Of a stretch of 64,000 nucleotides of DNA, positions 9,845 through 17,635 are shown in pieces (position 1 is the stretch's first letter; each line of letters opens with the position of its first letter). This stretch comes from Oligoflexales bacterium. GTDB lineage: Bacteria; Bdellovibrionota_B; Oligoflexia; Oligoflexales; RGVZ01. The stretch lies in the NCBI GenBank assembly GCA_947445775.1, contig CANFEB010000004.1:42802-106801 (forward strand), written 5' to 3'. The notes below the pieces were generated by a model. The model searched no databases. It was not told where the DNA came from and saw only the letters and a program-made list of their open reading frames with translations. A program made the position numbers and the translations under genes.

Positions 9845-10084
9845 TCAAGATGGGCGAGTCTGAATGCGCTCGATCAAGGACGTCAGACAATCCTCAATTG
9901 AACGACCACTGACCGATTCGATAAAGCTGTTGCGATCGGTGGAGTGTTCGCCATGCCCTGAAAACGTGCCATCTGAAAACTCATCAACCTCAAGATGCCA
10001 AGAATGTCCCTTGCTCATGAAGGTGAAATTATGAGCCTTGAAAAGTTTTGAGCCCACCGGCAATTTGATGTTTTTCCATTCCAC
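9845..10084 (-). CDS. Small hypothetical protein
   Basis: 79 residues from a GTG start with GGAG 9 nt upstream. The sequence MEWKNIKLPVGSKLFKAHNF is followed by short alternating polar/hydrophobic strands and an acidic-to-basic C-terminal helix (SIEDCLTSLIERIQ). It has no signal peptide, membrane segment or named motif, and looks like a small soluble alpha/beta protein. It lies between a PilZ gene and the NamZ-like gene in the same direction and may be co-transcribed with the latter. Function unknown; coding status is supported by the start site and compact fit between neighbours. Confidence 0.55.
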   Translation of the reverse strand: MEWKNIKLPVGSKLFKAHNFTFMSKGHSWHLEVDEFSDGTFSGHGEHSTDRNSFIESVSGRSIEDCLTSLIERIQTRPS

Positions 10085-10153
10085 AACAAAATCTCCAAAC
10101 CTGAAATGTCATGTCGATCAGATATGAATCCATCTTAACACGGCAGGCGAAGT

Positions 10154-10573
10154 CTAGGCAGCCCCCTCGGAAGTTCCGGGGTCGGGCTGATTGCGGCGCT
10201 GCTGTTCGGAAAAAATGCGGTCCAGAAATGCACGAAGGACGTTTTCTGCCTTGGCGTCGATTTGGACAATCTTAATTCCGATCCCGGAACCTGTGTCCTT
10301 AGCGCCTGGATCACCTGCATTCACCACCCTGGCAACCTTGCCGTTAAAAAAAATCGTCGTCCCCTCAGGAAACTGAATCCGCACTTCAAGGATGCTGGCA
10401 TGATTGAACGGAAAGCGCGACGGGCGGTCAAATTCCAGAAAAAAACCAGTCTGGGATAAGTTTTTGGTCGATGTCTCATAGGCAACGCTATCCCCCATGG
10501 AATTGATGACGACTGGCATCGGATCGATTAGGCGCATTCTGGCGGTTCTGCGATTTTCTTTTGGTGCTGACAT
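10154..10573 (-). CDS. PilZ-domain protein (putative c-di-GMP receptor)
   Basis: 139 residues with PilZ landmarks: an N-terminal arginine-rich stretch (ENRRTARMRL, RxxxR-like) and, about 35 residues later, NLSQTG, matching the D/NxSxxG motif. Together these wrap c-di-GMP in canonical PilZ domains. The following strands (LEVRIQFPEGTTIFFNGKVA, GSGIGIKIVQI) complete the six-stranded barrel. As a stand-alone domain it probably relays c-di-GMP signals to motility, pilus or exopolysaccharide machinery; the target cannot be read from context. The C-terminus (FSEQQRRNQPDPGTSEGAA) is a disordered tail. Confidence 0.85.
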   Translation of the reverse strand: MSAPKENRRTARMRLIDPMPVVINSMGDSVAYETSTKNLSQTGFFLEFDRPSRFPFNHASILEVRIQFPEGTTIFFNGKVARVVNAGDPGAKDTGSGIGIKIVQIDAKAENVLRAFLDRIFSEQQRRNQPDPGTSEGAA

Positions 10574-10669
10574 GAAAACTCCCCGTCACGTTCGCCTTTT
10601 TATTCGGCATCCGTAGCGAGGAGTTTAGTTGCAAAAAAACCAAATCCCTTAAATATCAGGGAATTAGGT

Positions 10670-11761
10670 CTATTTTTTAGCTTTCAATTCTTCTTCGATC
10701 ACACGGCGGAAGTCCGCATAGGGAACCGCACCGGGGAGTTTCCTGCCATTTACAAAGAAAGCAGGAGTCCCATTCACACCCAAACTCATGGCCGACTTCA
10801 CATTGCTGTCGATTTGCGCCTCAATTTCCTTGGGCTCCTTGACACATGCTTTCCAAGCCTTCAAATCCACGCCCGATTGCTTGGCATGTTGCTCAAGATC
10901 TGAATCAGACAACTTCTGCTGGTTGTCGAAAATGGTCTTGTACATCTGCCAGTACTTGTTTTGTTGTCCAGCGCAAGTGGCTGCAACAGCGGCCGGTTTT
11001 GCACGATCATGAAAGCTCAACGGGAAATCACGGACGACCCAACGAACCTTACCCTTGTATTCGGTCATGACCTGCTCGGCGGCTTCCAGAGTCCGCTTGC
11101 AATACGGGCACTGGAATTCCGAATATTCTACGATGGTGACCGGACAATCGTTGCCCGTACAACCAGCGGGAGCGGTGGGGTCGGTGCCATCTTTGATCGC
11201 CGCGTAACGGACCTTGTCCGTGCTGTTCACGGAAATATTGAACACAGGCTCCTTAGGTGCCGTAGCAAGAATGACAAGGTCTTTGGACTTGCGGGCAGCA
11301 TCAAGAAGTTTTTCGGTTGCCTCCTCTTCCTTGCGACCCTTCAAGTAATCCTTGATTTGCTTTTCCTGATCGGCCTTTGGCATTTTTGAAAGTTGCGGAT
11401 GATCTTTAAACTGCGCCAAAGTTGATTTGACGTCATCTGCACTGACTTTTGCGGACTTTTCCAAATATTCCGACTTGGCCGCTGCCACGGACTTGCCGGA
11501 GTCCTTGGCCAGCTTTTGCCAGTAGTACTCAAGGTATTTCTCCCGAGCTGCTTGTTCAATCAGTCCGTAACGGCGCTTGTCGAGTTCGAAGAACTCGCCT
11601 TCGTTCGCCTTCCTGATCTCTTTCATCGTCACAACTTTGCCTGCGACCTTGAAAGCGCCATCTGAATCAGACGCCATGGCGTGTGCGCCGCTGCCAGCAA
11701 AGAAAATTCCCACCGAAACGGCGGAAACAAAAATGGAATTTACGATTCGCTTTATCGTCAT
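10670..11761 (-). CDS. DsbA/thioredoxin-like periplasmic oxidoreductase with N-terminal helical domain
   Basis: The best start is ATG 11761, or the GTG just before it at 11764, which is 9 nt from AGGAG; the tracked start at 11815 lacks this. A signal peptide (VNSIFVSAVSVGIFFAGSGAHA) precedes a helical, Lys/Glu-rich region of about 130 residues resembling the SurA/PpiC N-terminal domain of similar fusions. A DsbA-type domain follows with the active site FQCPYCKR and the cis-Pro loop GVNGTPAFFVNG. Extra cysteines (APAGCTGNDC, AATCAGQ, KACVKE) may form structural disulfides. It probably makes or shuffles disulfides in envelope proteins. Monocistronic by context. Confidence 0.83.
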   Translation of the reverse strand: MTIKRIVNSIFVSAVSVGIFFAGSGAHAMASDSDGAFKVAGKVVTMKEIRKANEGEFFELDKRRYGLIEQAAREKYLEYYWQKLAKDSGKSVAAAKSEYLEKSAKVSADDVKSTLAQFKDHPQLSKMPKADQEKQIKDYLKGRKEEEATEKLLDAARKSKDLVILATAPKEPVFNISVNSTDKVRYAAIKDGTDPTAPAGCTGNDCPVTIVEYSEFQCPYCKRTLEAAEQVMTEYKGKVRWVVRDFPLSFHDRAKPAAVAATCAGQQNKYWQMYKTIFDNQQKLSDSDLEQHAKQSGVDLKAWKACVKEPKEIEAQIDSNVKSAMSLGVNGTPAFFVNGRKLPGAVPYADFRRVIEEELKAKK

Positions 11762-12011
11762 CACCAGTGAGTGCTCCTGTAGAAATGGAATCAAATTAGA
11801 GAGACAAGATAGCATCTTATCAGGAGTTCTTGGCGAATCTACTCAAAAAAACCAATGGCTTCGATAATTGGGATTTTTACCAAACCGTTAATCCGACAGC
11901 TAAAAGCCCAGTTTTTTCGTGATTTGCCAATTATTTTTTTCTAAATAACAAAAACCAAACCCCGATGCCTTCTCTAGGGACCGCGCTGTCGTCCCTGGAG
12001 GCATCAACTCA

Positions 12012-12809
12012 ATGGTTTCAAAAAAGCTGAAAGTCTTACTGAACACCACCCTTGCCGCAGCACTGCTGCTGGGCATTGCAAGCTTGGCGTCAGCAAATCC
12101 AATACCAGCAAATCCAACCCCGGAAAATCCAACCCCACCAGGCTTAATGTCCTGCAAAGGCGTGCCGGCCGATGACCCCGCGCCAGCCGTAGAAGTCTGT
12201 GAAGACGAAAATGAATATATGTTCCGGATTGAGGAGACCACCACCCGATATCCAAAGACAGCCTACCGGAACAAAATCCGGCAGCTGGTTAATGACTACG
12301 CGAAATCGATCAAGCTTCCTGATTTTGCCCTTAAAGGATCCACGGTGACCTTCTGGCTTTCGGTTCCCGAGGCCTCCCCTAGGGATGCCTGGGCGCGCGC
12401 CGTTATTTCCGGCTCGGAGTATCACTTTCTGGTAAATCTTCCGATTGACCTCGGCGCCAACACCGTCAATTCATCCATGGTGGCAAATCTTGGCAATAGC
12501 CAGTATCCCGAATACCTTGGACACCGGGTTGGCAGCATTCTGGTCAAAAAAGCTGCTGAATCCAGTGATGAGGAATTTCGCAGCGCCGTCATCAAATCCG
12601 GTGGCCTCGGAGCCGGTGACAGTGCTGGGGGGTGGACTAAATTCTTCACCCATGAATTTTCTGAAGGTTCAGTGATTCAAAAAATCCTTCAAGATTCTGC
12701 GGCAAAAGTTCACGTCGCAGGCACACAATTGAATGAGGTTTTCGAATGGATTGCGTGGCGAGAAGCGGTGTTTAAATTTAATTTTGACGCACTAATGGAA
12801 GAACTATGA
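12012..12809 (+). CDS. Exported hypothetical protein
   Basis: 265 residues with a clear signal peptide (MVSKKLKVLLNTTLAAALLL ... SLASANP) and then a Pro/Asn-rich spacer with the short repeat IPANPTPENPTPP. The mature part has paired cysteines (LMSCKGVP, VEVCEDENE) and no motif that I recognise. GGAGG is 11 nt before the ATG. Its stop overlaps the start of orn by 4 bp (ATGA), so the two are translationally coupled even though one is exported and the other is a cytosolic nuclease. Function unknown. Confidence 0.7.
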   Translation: MVSKKLKVLLNTTLAAALLLGIASLASANPIPANPTPENPTPPGLMSCKGVPADDPAPAVEVCEDENEYMFRIEETTTRYPKTAYRNKIRQLVNDYAKSIKLPDFALKGSTVTFWLSVPEASPRDAWARAVISGSEYHFLVNLPIDLGANTVNSSMVANLGNSQYPEYLGHRVGSILVKKAAESSDEEFRSAVIKSGGLGAGDSAGGWTKFFTHEFSEGSVIQKILQDSAAKVHVAGTQLNEVFEWIAWREAVFKFNFDALMEEL

Positions 12810-13378
12810 GCAACAACAAACAACCAACAGCAGAAACCCACGCTCCATTGATCTGGATCGACATGGAAATGAGCGGCCTGGATCCAGAAATAAACGTCAT
12901 CCTGGAGGTTGCCACCATCATCACCACGGGATCCCTTGAGATTATCGCCGAGGGGCCTGAACTTGTTATCCATCACGAGAAGGAACTCTTGGAAGGAATG
13001 GACAACTGGAATCGCGAGCATCACCGGAAATCAGGATTATGGAACTCCGTCCTTGATTCCACGGTGACCCTTGAAGACGCCGCCCAACAAACGTTGCAAT
13101 TCATCACCGCACACACCCAACCTCGCAAAAGTCCCCTTTGCGGAAATTCAATATGGCAGGACCGGCGCTTTATCGGGCGTTACATGAAATCCGTCGACAA
13201 CCACCTGCACTACCGGATGATTGACGTCAGCACGGTAAAGGAACTGGCCCGCCGATGGCATCCGGCCATCCTTGATAAAAAGGACAAAAAAAAGGGTAAT
13301 CACCGCGCTCTTGACGACATTCGGGAAAGCATCGAGGAGCTGAAGTTTTACAAAGCCAACTTATTTGCTAAAATGTGA
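12806..13378 (+). CDS. orn: Oligoribonuclease
   Basis: 190 residues, close to the usual 180-200. All DEDDh exonuclease motifs are present: WIDMEMSGLDP near the N-terminus (D..E), the middle NSIWQDRRF, and the C-terminal HRALDDIRESIEELKFYK carrying the catalytic His and Asp. Orn degrades 2-5 nt RNAs and pGpG, which links it to c-di-GMP turnover; a PilZ protein is encoded nearby. It starts in a 4-bp overlap with the upstream exported protein gene. Downstream is a long GC-rich structured spacer before pepP. Confidence 0.95.
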   Translation: MSNNKQPTAETHAPLIWIDMEMSGLDPEINVILEVATIITTGSLEIIAEGPELVIHHEKELLEGMDNWNREHHRKSGLWNSVLDSTVTLEDAAQQTLQFITAHTQPRKSPLCGNSIWQDRRFIGRYMKSVDNHLHYRMIDVSTVKELARRWHPAILDKKDKKKGNHRALDDIRESIEELKFYKANLFAKM

Positions 13379-13662
13379 GGTGGGGGTCTATGACCCCCAT
13401 GGACCAAGGTCCAGGAGAGGAGGTGGTGCTGCTCATGGTTCACAGTTGTTGTTCCTGTGGCACGGAGGTGACGGTCTTTTAGGGCCGCTACCGCCAAGGC
13501 TGCACGACCGGCCCCTCTCCTCTGCAATGCCGATTGCGGGGGGCCGGTCTCCCCCACACCGCCCCGCCCCGCCTCGAACCTTGTCACGACCTTCTCGCTC
13601 CCGGCTCTTCCTTTGACTTGCCATATCCGGAAAAAACGGCAAAAACAGCAGGATCAATATAG
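13379..13662 (+). other. GC-rich structured spacer between orn and pepP
   Basis: This 284-bp gap between co-directional genes is full of inverted repeats. GGGGGTC-TAT-GACCCCC lies at its start, followed by GGACC-AA-GGTCC. AGGAGAGG can pair with CCTCTCCT about 90 nt later. GACCGGCCCC (13506-13515) pairs with GGGGCCGGTC (13540-13549) around an inner GCAAT-GCCG-ATTGC hairpin. It matches no signature of 4.5S, 6S, tmRNA or RNase P RNA that I know. A 30-codon ORF (13390-13482) encoding a Cys-rich peptide with HSCCSCG follows GGTGGGGG. It could be an sRNA, an attenuator or a small gene. Confidence 0.45.
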
Positions 13663-15006
13663 GTGGATCCAGTGACCAATAACGCCCCCAGCAAATCGTC
13701 CGAACTGTCCCCCATCAACTACCGCGCCCGGATGGAACGTTGCCTGGAGCTCGTTCAAGGTGGCGCCATGCTGGTGCTGTCGCAACCCGCGGCAGTCCGC
13801 AACAGCAACGTCGAGCATTCCTACCGCCAAGACAGCGTCATGCATTATTTGACTGGATTCGAAGAATCAGAATCCGCACTGCTCTTGTTGTCCCATGCGC
13901 CTGCAGGCCAACAAATGGTGTTATTCGTCCGCGAAAAAGATCCTGTGGCAGAACTCTGGGAAGGGCTACGCACGGGGACGGCTGCCGCGCCATCACGGAT
14001 TGGGTGCGACAAGGCTTACCGGATTGACCAGCTGTGGGAAATGTTGCCGCAGCTGTTGGGCGAATCGGAAAAACTTTATTACCACTTCGGTATGAATCCC
14101 CATGACGACGCCCAAGTGATCAGTGCCATCACCCGCCACAAACGTCAGATTGGCCGGACCCGCGGTTGGCAATTGCCGGTGTTTGATGCCTGGGGCGTTG
14201 CCGGACAAATGCGCCTTTGCAAATCCAGCATTGAAGTTGAACGCATGCGCGCCGCCGCCGCCGTCACGCGAACCACGTTTAAGAAGATCTACGAAACCGT
14301 TCGCCCTGGGCAGTCCGAGCGCGACGTGCACGGACTCATCCTCGGCGAATTCTTGCGCAACGGCAGCGAAATGGAAGCCTACGGTTCCATCGTTGCCGGC
14401 GGGGCCAATGCCTGCGTCCTGCATTACCGCAGCAACAACATGCCTTTGCGAGACGGGGATTTGCTCCTCGTTGATGCCGGCGCACAGCTTGAATACTACG
14501 CCTCCGACGTCACCCGGACATTTCCAGTCGGACGCCGATTCACGCCGGAACAAAAGGCCTTGTATGAAATCGTTTTGGCCGCCCAAGACGCCGCCATTGC
14601 AGCCGCGCAGCCCGGCAGCAGTCTGCCGGCGATTCACGAAGCCGGACTTGATGTCTTGGTCGATGGCCTGCGCGACATCAAGCTGCTCAGCGGATCTCGT
14701 GACGAGATCAAACAGAAACAGACCTATAAAAGATTCTTCCCGCACAACACGAGCCACTGGATTGGCATGGACGTGCATGATGTCGGTGACTACACCGCCA
14801 ACGGAAAGCCCCTGCCATTGGCCGAAGGCATGTACTTCAGCGTGGAACCAGGGCTTTACATTGACCCCACGGATGAGACAGCTCCGCCGGCATTCCGCGG
14901 TATTGGCATCCGCATTGAAGATGACGTCCTGATCACCGCTTCGGGGAACGAAGTCATTACGGCCGGGATTGCGAAATCGGTGGCGGAACTCGAGGACCGC
15001 TTTTGA
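13663..15006 (+). CDS. pepP: Xaa-Pro aminopeptidase (M24B)
   Basis: 447 residues, close to E. coli PepP (441). The N-terminal creatinase-like domain contains SFRQDSVMHYLTG-type sequence (SYRQDSVMHYLTGFEESES). The C-terminal pita-bread domain carries the metal ligands: LLVDAGAQLEYYASDVTRTF (two Asp), HNTSHWIGMDVHD (His), SVEPGLYI (Glu) and GIGIRIEDD (Glu). It binds two divalent metals and removes N-terminal residues that precede proline, in the cytoplasm. Start choice is between GTG 13663 and GTG 13672; the latter has AGGTGG 5 nt upstream. The next gene overlaps its stop. Confidence 0.94.
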   Translation: MDPVTNNAPSKSSELSPINYRARMERCLELVQGGAMLVLSQPAAVRNSNVEHSYRQDSVMHYLTGFEESESALLLLSHAPAGQQMVLFVREKDPVAELWEGLRTGTAAAPSRIGCDKAYRIDQLWEMLPQLLGESEKLYYHFGMNPHDDAQVISAITRHKRQIGRTRGWQLPVFDAWGVAGQMRLCKSSIEVERMRAAAAVTRTTFKKIYETVRPGQSERDVHGLILGEFLRNGSEMEAYGSIVAGGANACVLHYRSNNMPLRDGDLLLVDAGAQLEYYASDVTRTFPVGRRFTPEQKALYEIVLAAQDAAIAAAQPGSSLPAIHEAGLDVLVDGLRDIKLLSGSRDEIKQKQTYKRFFPHNTSHWIGMDVHDVGDYTANGKPLPLAEGMYFSVEPGLYIDPTDETAPPAFRGIGIRIEDDVLITASGNEVITAGIAKSVAELEDRF

Positions 15007-16355
15007 GGTGGCCGCACCGCCCTCTCGTCTATCCTATCTTCTGCCTTTGCCTGATCAAACCCGAGACCCACAAAATGCCGGCCATCCCCGCACACGGTCT
15101 GCGCGCTTTTGTGCGATATGAAAAAAAATGGAGCGAGATCCCGGTCCAAATTGACGAGCGTGACCGCAACGGCGACTACGTCCTTGAGCACGGCTTGCCT
15201 TTTACAGCGAACGGCGGCGACGATCGTTTCAACGGCAGCGACGAAATGGTTATTGAATTGCCCGCAAATTTCAGCGGCTCCCGCGAGTTCTCCGACGCCG
15301 CCGCACGGGATTGGTTGGCCCACCTGACAAAGCGGTCGCCCACGGATAAAGCAGAATCCACTCCGGCCAATTCAGACGCTATTCCACAGATGTCGCGGGT
15401 AGAAATCACGGCCGGCCCCCACAAGGCCTCCGTTCTGCTGATCAGTGGCTTGATCAGTAGCTTGATCAGTGGCTTGATCAGCAAGGACCTTCGGCCGGCA
15501 TCAGGCATTGATTTTAACCCAGATAAAAGCCGCGTCACCACGGCTTCTTACCGCTACCAGTTCAATAAATTTAATCCGGCAGCCTTGGGCCAATTGGATA
15601 TTCCAAGCGAGGCCGCCAAGGGTTCTGGATTGACAACCATCAATCGCGACGGCGGCTTTGCCATCTGGCTCAAACCACCATGGCTGTTTCCCACCGTCAC
15701 CAAATCCTACAAGGATATTCCGGGCGCCATTGAAAGCTGGCGCAGCGGCCCCCTACGAACCATCGTAGCCGTTGGCAGCAAATACTCTGCCTTCTGGAGC
15801 CTTGTCAGGGCCCACCTGTTCAGTGAACTTGTTTTTTATCGCGACCGCTTTCAGATCCCTTCTGTAATCGAGATCCCCTTTTCACCTGAGAGCCTCCTCG
15901 GTAGCGGCAGCGGATTCGCCTACGGATTGCAGATGACGGGCAAGGTCACCTCTAATATGGACCGCCCTGACCATGGCCCAGCGAGGGTGTCAGTGCAGCA
16001 TCCATCGGGCCTTATCTTGACGGCAACGGTGGATCCCGTTTTGGCCCGGGCAGGAGCCATGCCCAAAGTTTGGATGGGCGACGAGGCCCCCAGCGAATCC
16101 CAAGCCATCCCCCCACCCGTGATCCGATGGTTTAAGGAAAATGACGTAACCACTGGTTTTTTCGTCGATATCAGCAAAATGAGGCGTGGCCGCTATGATT
16201 TCTCCCTTGACTTGCAAAGTCCGAGTAAGGCAAATCAGGACCACACTGATTTCCTGATCTGTAAATCAGTCTGGACGCAGGTAAAACCGAATCGAATGGC
16301 ACCCAGTCGAACGGTTCCCGTCCAGCCACGAAGCCAATTTAGTCATGAAAATTGA
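15003..16355 (+). CDS. Hypothetical protein with DERDxNGDYV motif
   Basis: Tracked from a TTG in a 4-bp overlap with pepP; the Met at residue 25 (MPAIPAHGLRAF) is another possible start. The N-terminal part shows EIPVQIDERDRNGDYVLEHG and GGDDRFNGSDEMVIELP, a pattern seen in some secreted or surface proteins of unknown function. A weak hydrophobic stretch (LVYPIFCLCLI) may be a degenerate signal. In the middle a 12-bp tandem repeat adds LISG units. No enzyme motif is visible. Translational coupling to pepP and the next gene suggests one operon. Function unknown. Confidence 0.65.
   Translation: MRWPHRPLVYPIFCLCLIKPETHKMPAIPAHGLRAFVRYEKKWSEIPVQIDERDRNGDYVLEHGLPFTANGGDDRFNGSDEMVIELPANFSGSREFSDAAARDWLAHLTKRSPTDKAESTPANSDAIPQMSRVEITAGPHKASVLLISGLISSLISGLISKDLRPASGIDFNPDKSRVTTASYRYQFNKFNPAALGQLDIPSEAAKGSGLTTINRDGGFAIWLKPPWLFPTVTKSYKDIPGAIESWRSGPLRTIVAVGSKYSAFWSLVRAHLFSELVFYRDRFQIPSVIEIPFSPESLLGSGSGFAYGLQMTGKVTSNMDRPDHGPARVSVQHPSGLILTATVDPVLARAGAMPKVWMGDEAPSESQAIPPPVIRWFKENDVTTGFFVDISKMRRGRYDFSLDLQSPSKANQDHTDFLICKSVWTQVKPNRMAPSRTVPVQPRSQFSHEN
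15437..15484 (+). repeat. 12-bp tandem repeat inside a coding region
   Basis: Four copies of ttgatcagtggc, with small changes, encode LISG-LISS-LISG-LISK inside the hypothetical protein gene. The unit is a multiple of three, so expansion or contraction keeps the frame. Confidence 0.85.
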
Positions 16356-16363
16356 GGATTTTA

Positions 16364-17041
16364 ATGCCCAGCAAGCCCAAGTCGGATGGCAATCGCGCCA
16401 GCCACGATTCTCACAAAGATCAAAACGATTCCCATCCTACGGAAGAGGGTTCGATGTCCAACCAAGAAGATTTTGCTTCTCCCAACGAAATCCGCAATGA
16501 AATCCGCAATGAAATCCATAATGAAATCCACAACGAGGCGGATTTTGCTCCCGGAAATTCCGGAGAACCCGCCGAGACTGAATCAGGCACGTCGAGCCTG
16601 AGCCTAAAGGTTTCCAAGGCACTCAAAAAGCGTCTTGAAATGAGCGCCCGCGACGAAGGCGTAACGGTCCAGGACCTGGCGTCTGAACTCTTGGCTGAAG
16701 GCCTGGTTCTTCGTGCATGGGAAATTGTTGAGCGTAAAAGCGCCATGCGCGGTGGCGCCGGACCTGCCGCTGGAAGCACACAGCAACACCAGCAGCACCA
16801 ACGCCAAGGCAACGTCCGTCAAGGCCACTCAGGCGGTGGCGGCAATAGCGGCGGCTCCCCCAACCGGCACGGTGGAGGCGGCAGCAATAGCGGCGCCCCT
16901 AACCGCCACGGCGGCGGCGGCGGCGGCGGGCGCATGAACAAGCGCCACGCCAACCACGCGGCGTCGCTGAATGTGATGGAAGACAAGGCTGCCTTCCTTG
17001 AATACGTTCGCAATCAGGAACGCAAGAATCATAATCGCTAA
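16364..17041 (+). CDS. Ribbon-helix-helix-like protein with Gly/His/Asn-rich tail
   Basis: The tracked TTG at 16352 is less likely than ATG 16364, which has GAGG 6 nt upstream (225 aa). A disordered, acidic N-terminus contains the repeat NEIRNEIRNEIHNEIHNE. The middle (SLSLKVSKALKKRLEMSARDEGVTVQDLASELLAEGL) has the strand-helix-helix layout of Arc/MetJ or CopG-type ribbon-helix-helix DNA-binding domains. A long low-complexity tail of QH, GGGG and NRHGGGG units follows and then a basic end. This resembles a nucleic-acid binder with a flexible, possibly RNA- or metal-binding tail. It is followed by a strong terminator. Confidence 0.68.
   Translation: MPSKPKSDGNRASHDSHKDQNDSHPTEEGSMSNQEDFASPNEIRNEIRNEIHNEIHNEADFAPGNSGEPAETESGTSSLSLKVSKALKKRLEMSARDEGVTVQDLASELLAEGLVLRAWEIVERKSAMRGGAGPAAGSTQQHQQHQRQGNVRQGHSGGGGNSGGSPNRHGGGGSNSGAPNRHGGGGGGGRMNKRHANHAASLNVMEDKAAFLEYVRNQERKNHNR
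16484..16534 (+). repeat. 12-bp tandem repeat encoding NEIR/NEIH
   Basis: About four copies of aatgaaatccgc-type units inside the ribbon-helix-helix-like gene, encoding NEIR, NEIR, NEIH, NEIH. The copies differ by single bases, so the array is not brand new. Confidence 0.85.
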
Positions 17042-17063
17042 GGATGACGTAGACGCAAAAAAA

Positions 17064-17091
17064 CCAGGCATCGCTGCCTGGCTTTTTTTTT
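17064..17091. terminator. Strong bidirectional Rho-independent terminator
   Basis: CCAGGCA-TCGC-TGCCTGG stem with a run of T on the right and a run of A on the left. It sits between convergent genes (the ribbon-helix-helix-like gene and the HU-like gene) and can terminate both. Confidence 0.93.
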
Positions 17092-17136
17092 ACCAATTCA
17101 AATCTGTTGGAAATTGGCAAACGACCAGTCGTGAGA

Positions 17137-17550
17137 CTAGTGGTTTGCTTTTTCCTTCAGGCTCTTCAACGGGCGAATTTTAACAACGTTACGAGCCGGC
17201 TTGGCTTTGAACGTGGTTTCTTCGCCAGTGAACGGGTTGATGCCTTTGCGAGACTTAGTGGCTGGCTTGTGCACCCGGGTAACTTTCATGAGGCCTGGGA
17301 TCACAAATGCGCCTGGGCCTTTCTTGCCAATGTCCATGCCCATGATTTCACCAAGGGTCGTGAACATGCCGCCAACATCTTTACGCGTCAAACCAGTTTG
17401 AGCGGAAATGATGGTCAAAATGTCGCTCTTGGTGCGTGGACGTGAAGCATTCGGAATCGGACCAACCTTAACCGGCTTTGCTGCCGTCTTGGTGGTTTTT
17501 GCCTTCACTACCAGCTTCGTGACTTTCTTCGTCTTTTTCTTTGCCGCCAT
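17137..17550 (-). CDS. HU/IHF-family DNA-binding protein with Lys-rich N-terminal tail
   Basis: 137 residues, versus about 90 for a plain HU. The first ~45 are a Lys/Ala/Thr/Pro tail (MAAKKKTKKVTKLVVKAKTT). The HU fold follows: helices TKSDILTIISAQTGLTRKDV, and the DNA-gripping arm region ending in RKGINPFTGEETTFKAKPAR then VVKIRPLKSLKE, a good match to the HU signature. The tail resembles histone-H1-like extensions seen in some deltaproteobacterial and actinobacterial HU proteins and should add non-specific DNA affinity. GGAGGAG lies about 8 nt before the ATG. It shares the terminator at 17064-17091 with the convergent gene. Confidence 0.9.
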   Translation of the reverse strand: MAAKKKTKKVTKLVVKAKTTKTAAKPVKVGPIPNASRPRTKSDILTIISAQTGLTRKDVGGMFTTLGEIMGMDIGKKGPGAFVIPGLMKVTRVHKPATKSRKGINPFTGEETTFKAKPARNVVKIRPLKSLKEKANH

Positions 17551-17635
17551 CTTTGTAGCTCCTCCATGGATGTCAGATGAAACGTGATCTGAAAACGATA
17601 AGGTGCATCCATCGAAAAATCAAGACTCAAACTGA

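Noticed and set aside
13379-13662. 4.5S RNA, RNase P RNA or tmRNA in the orn-pepP spacer
   Set aside because: The sequence signatures of these RNAs (for example the GGAAGGAAGCAGCC loop of 4.5S RNA) are absent.
13993-14778. 261-aa antisense ORF in pepP
   Set aside because: Opposite strand of the pepP catalytic domain, where the sense frame carries all metal ligands.
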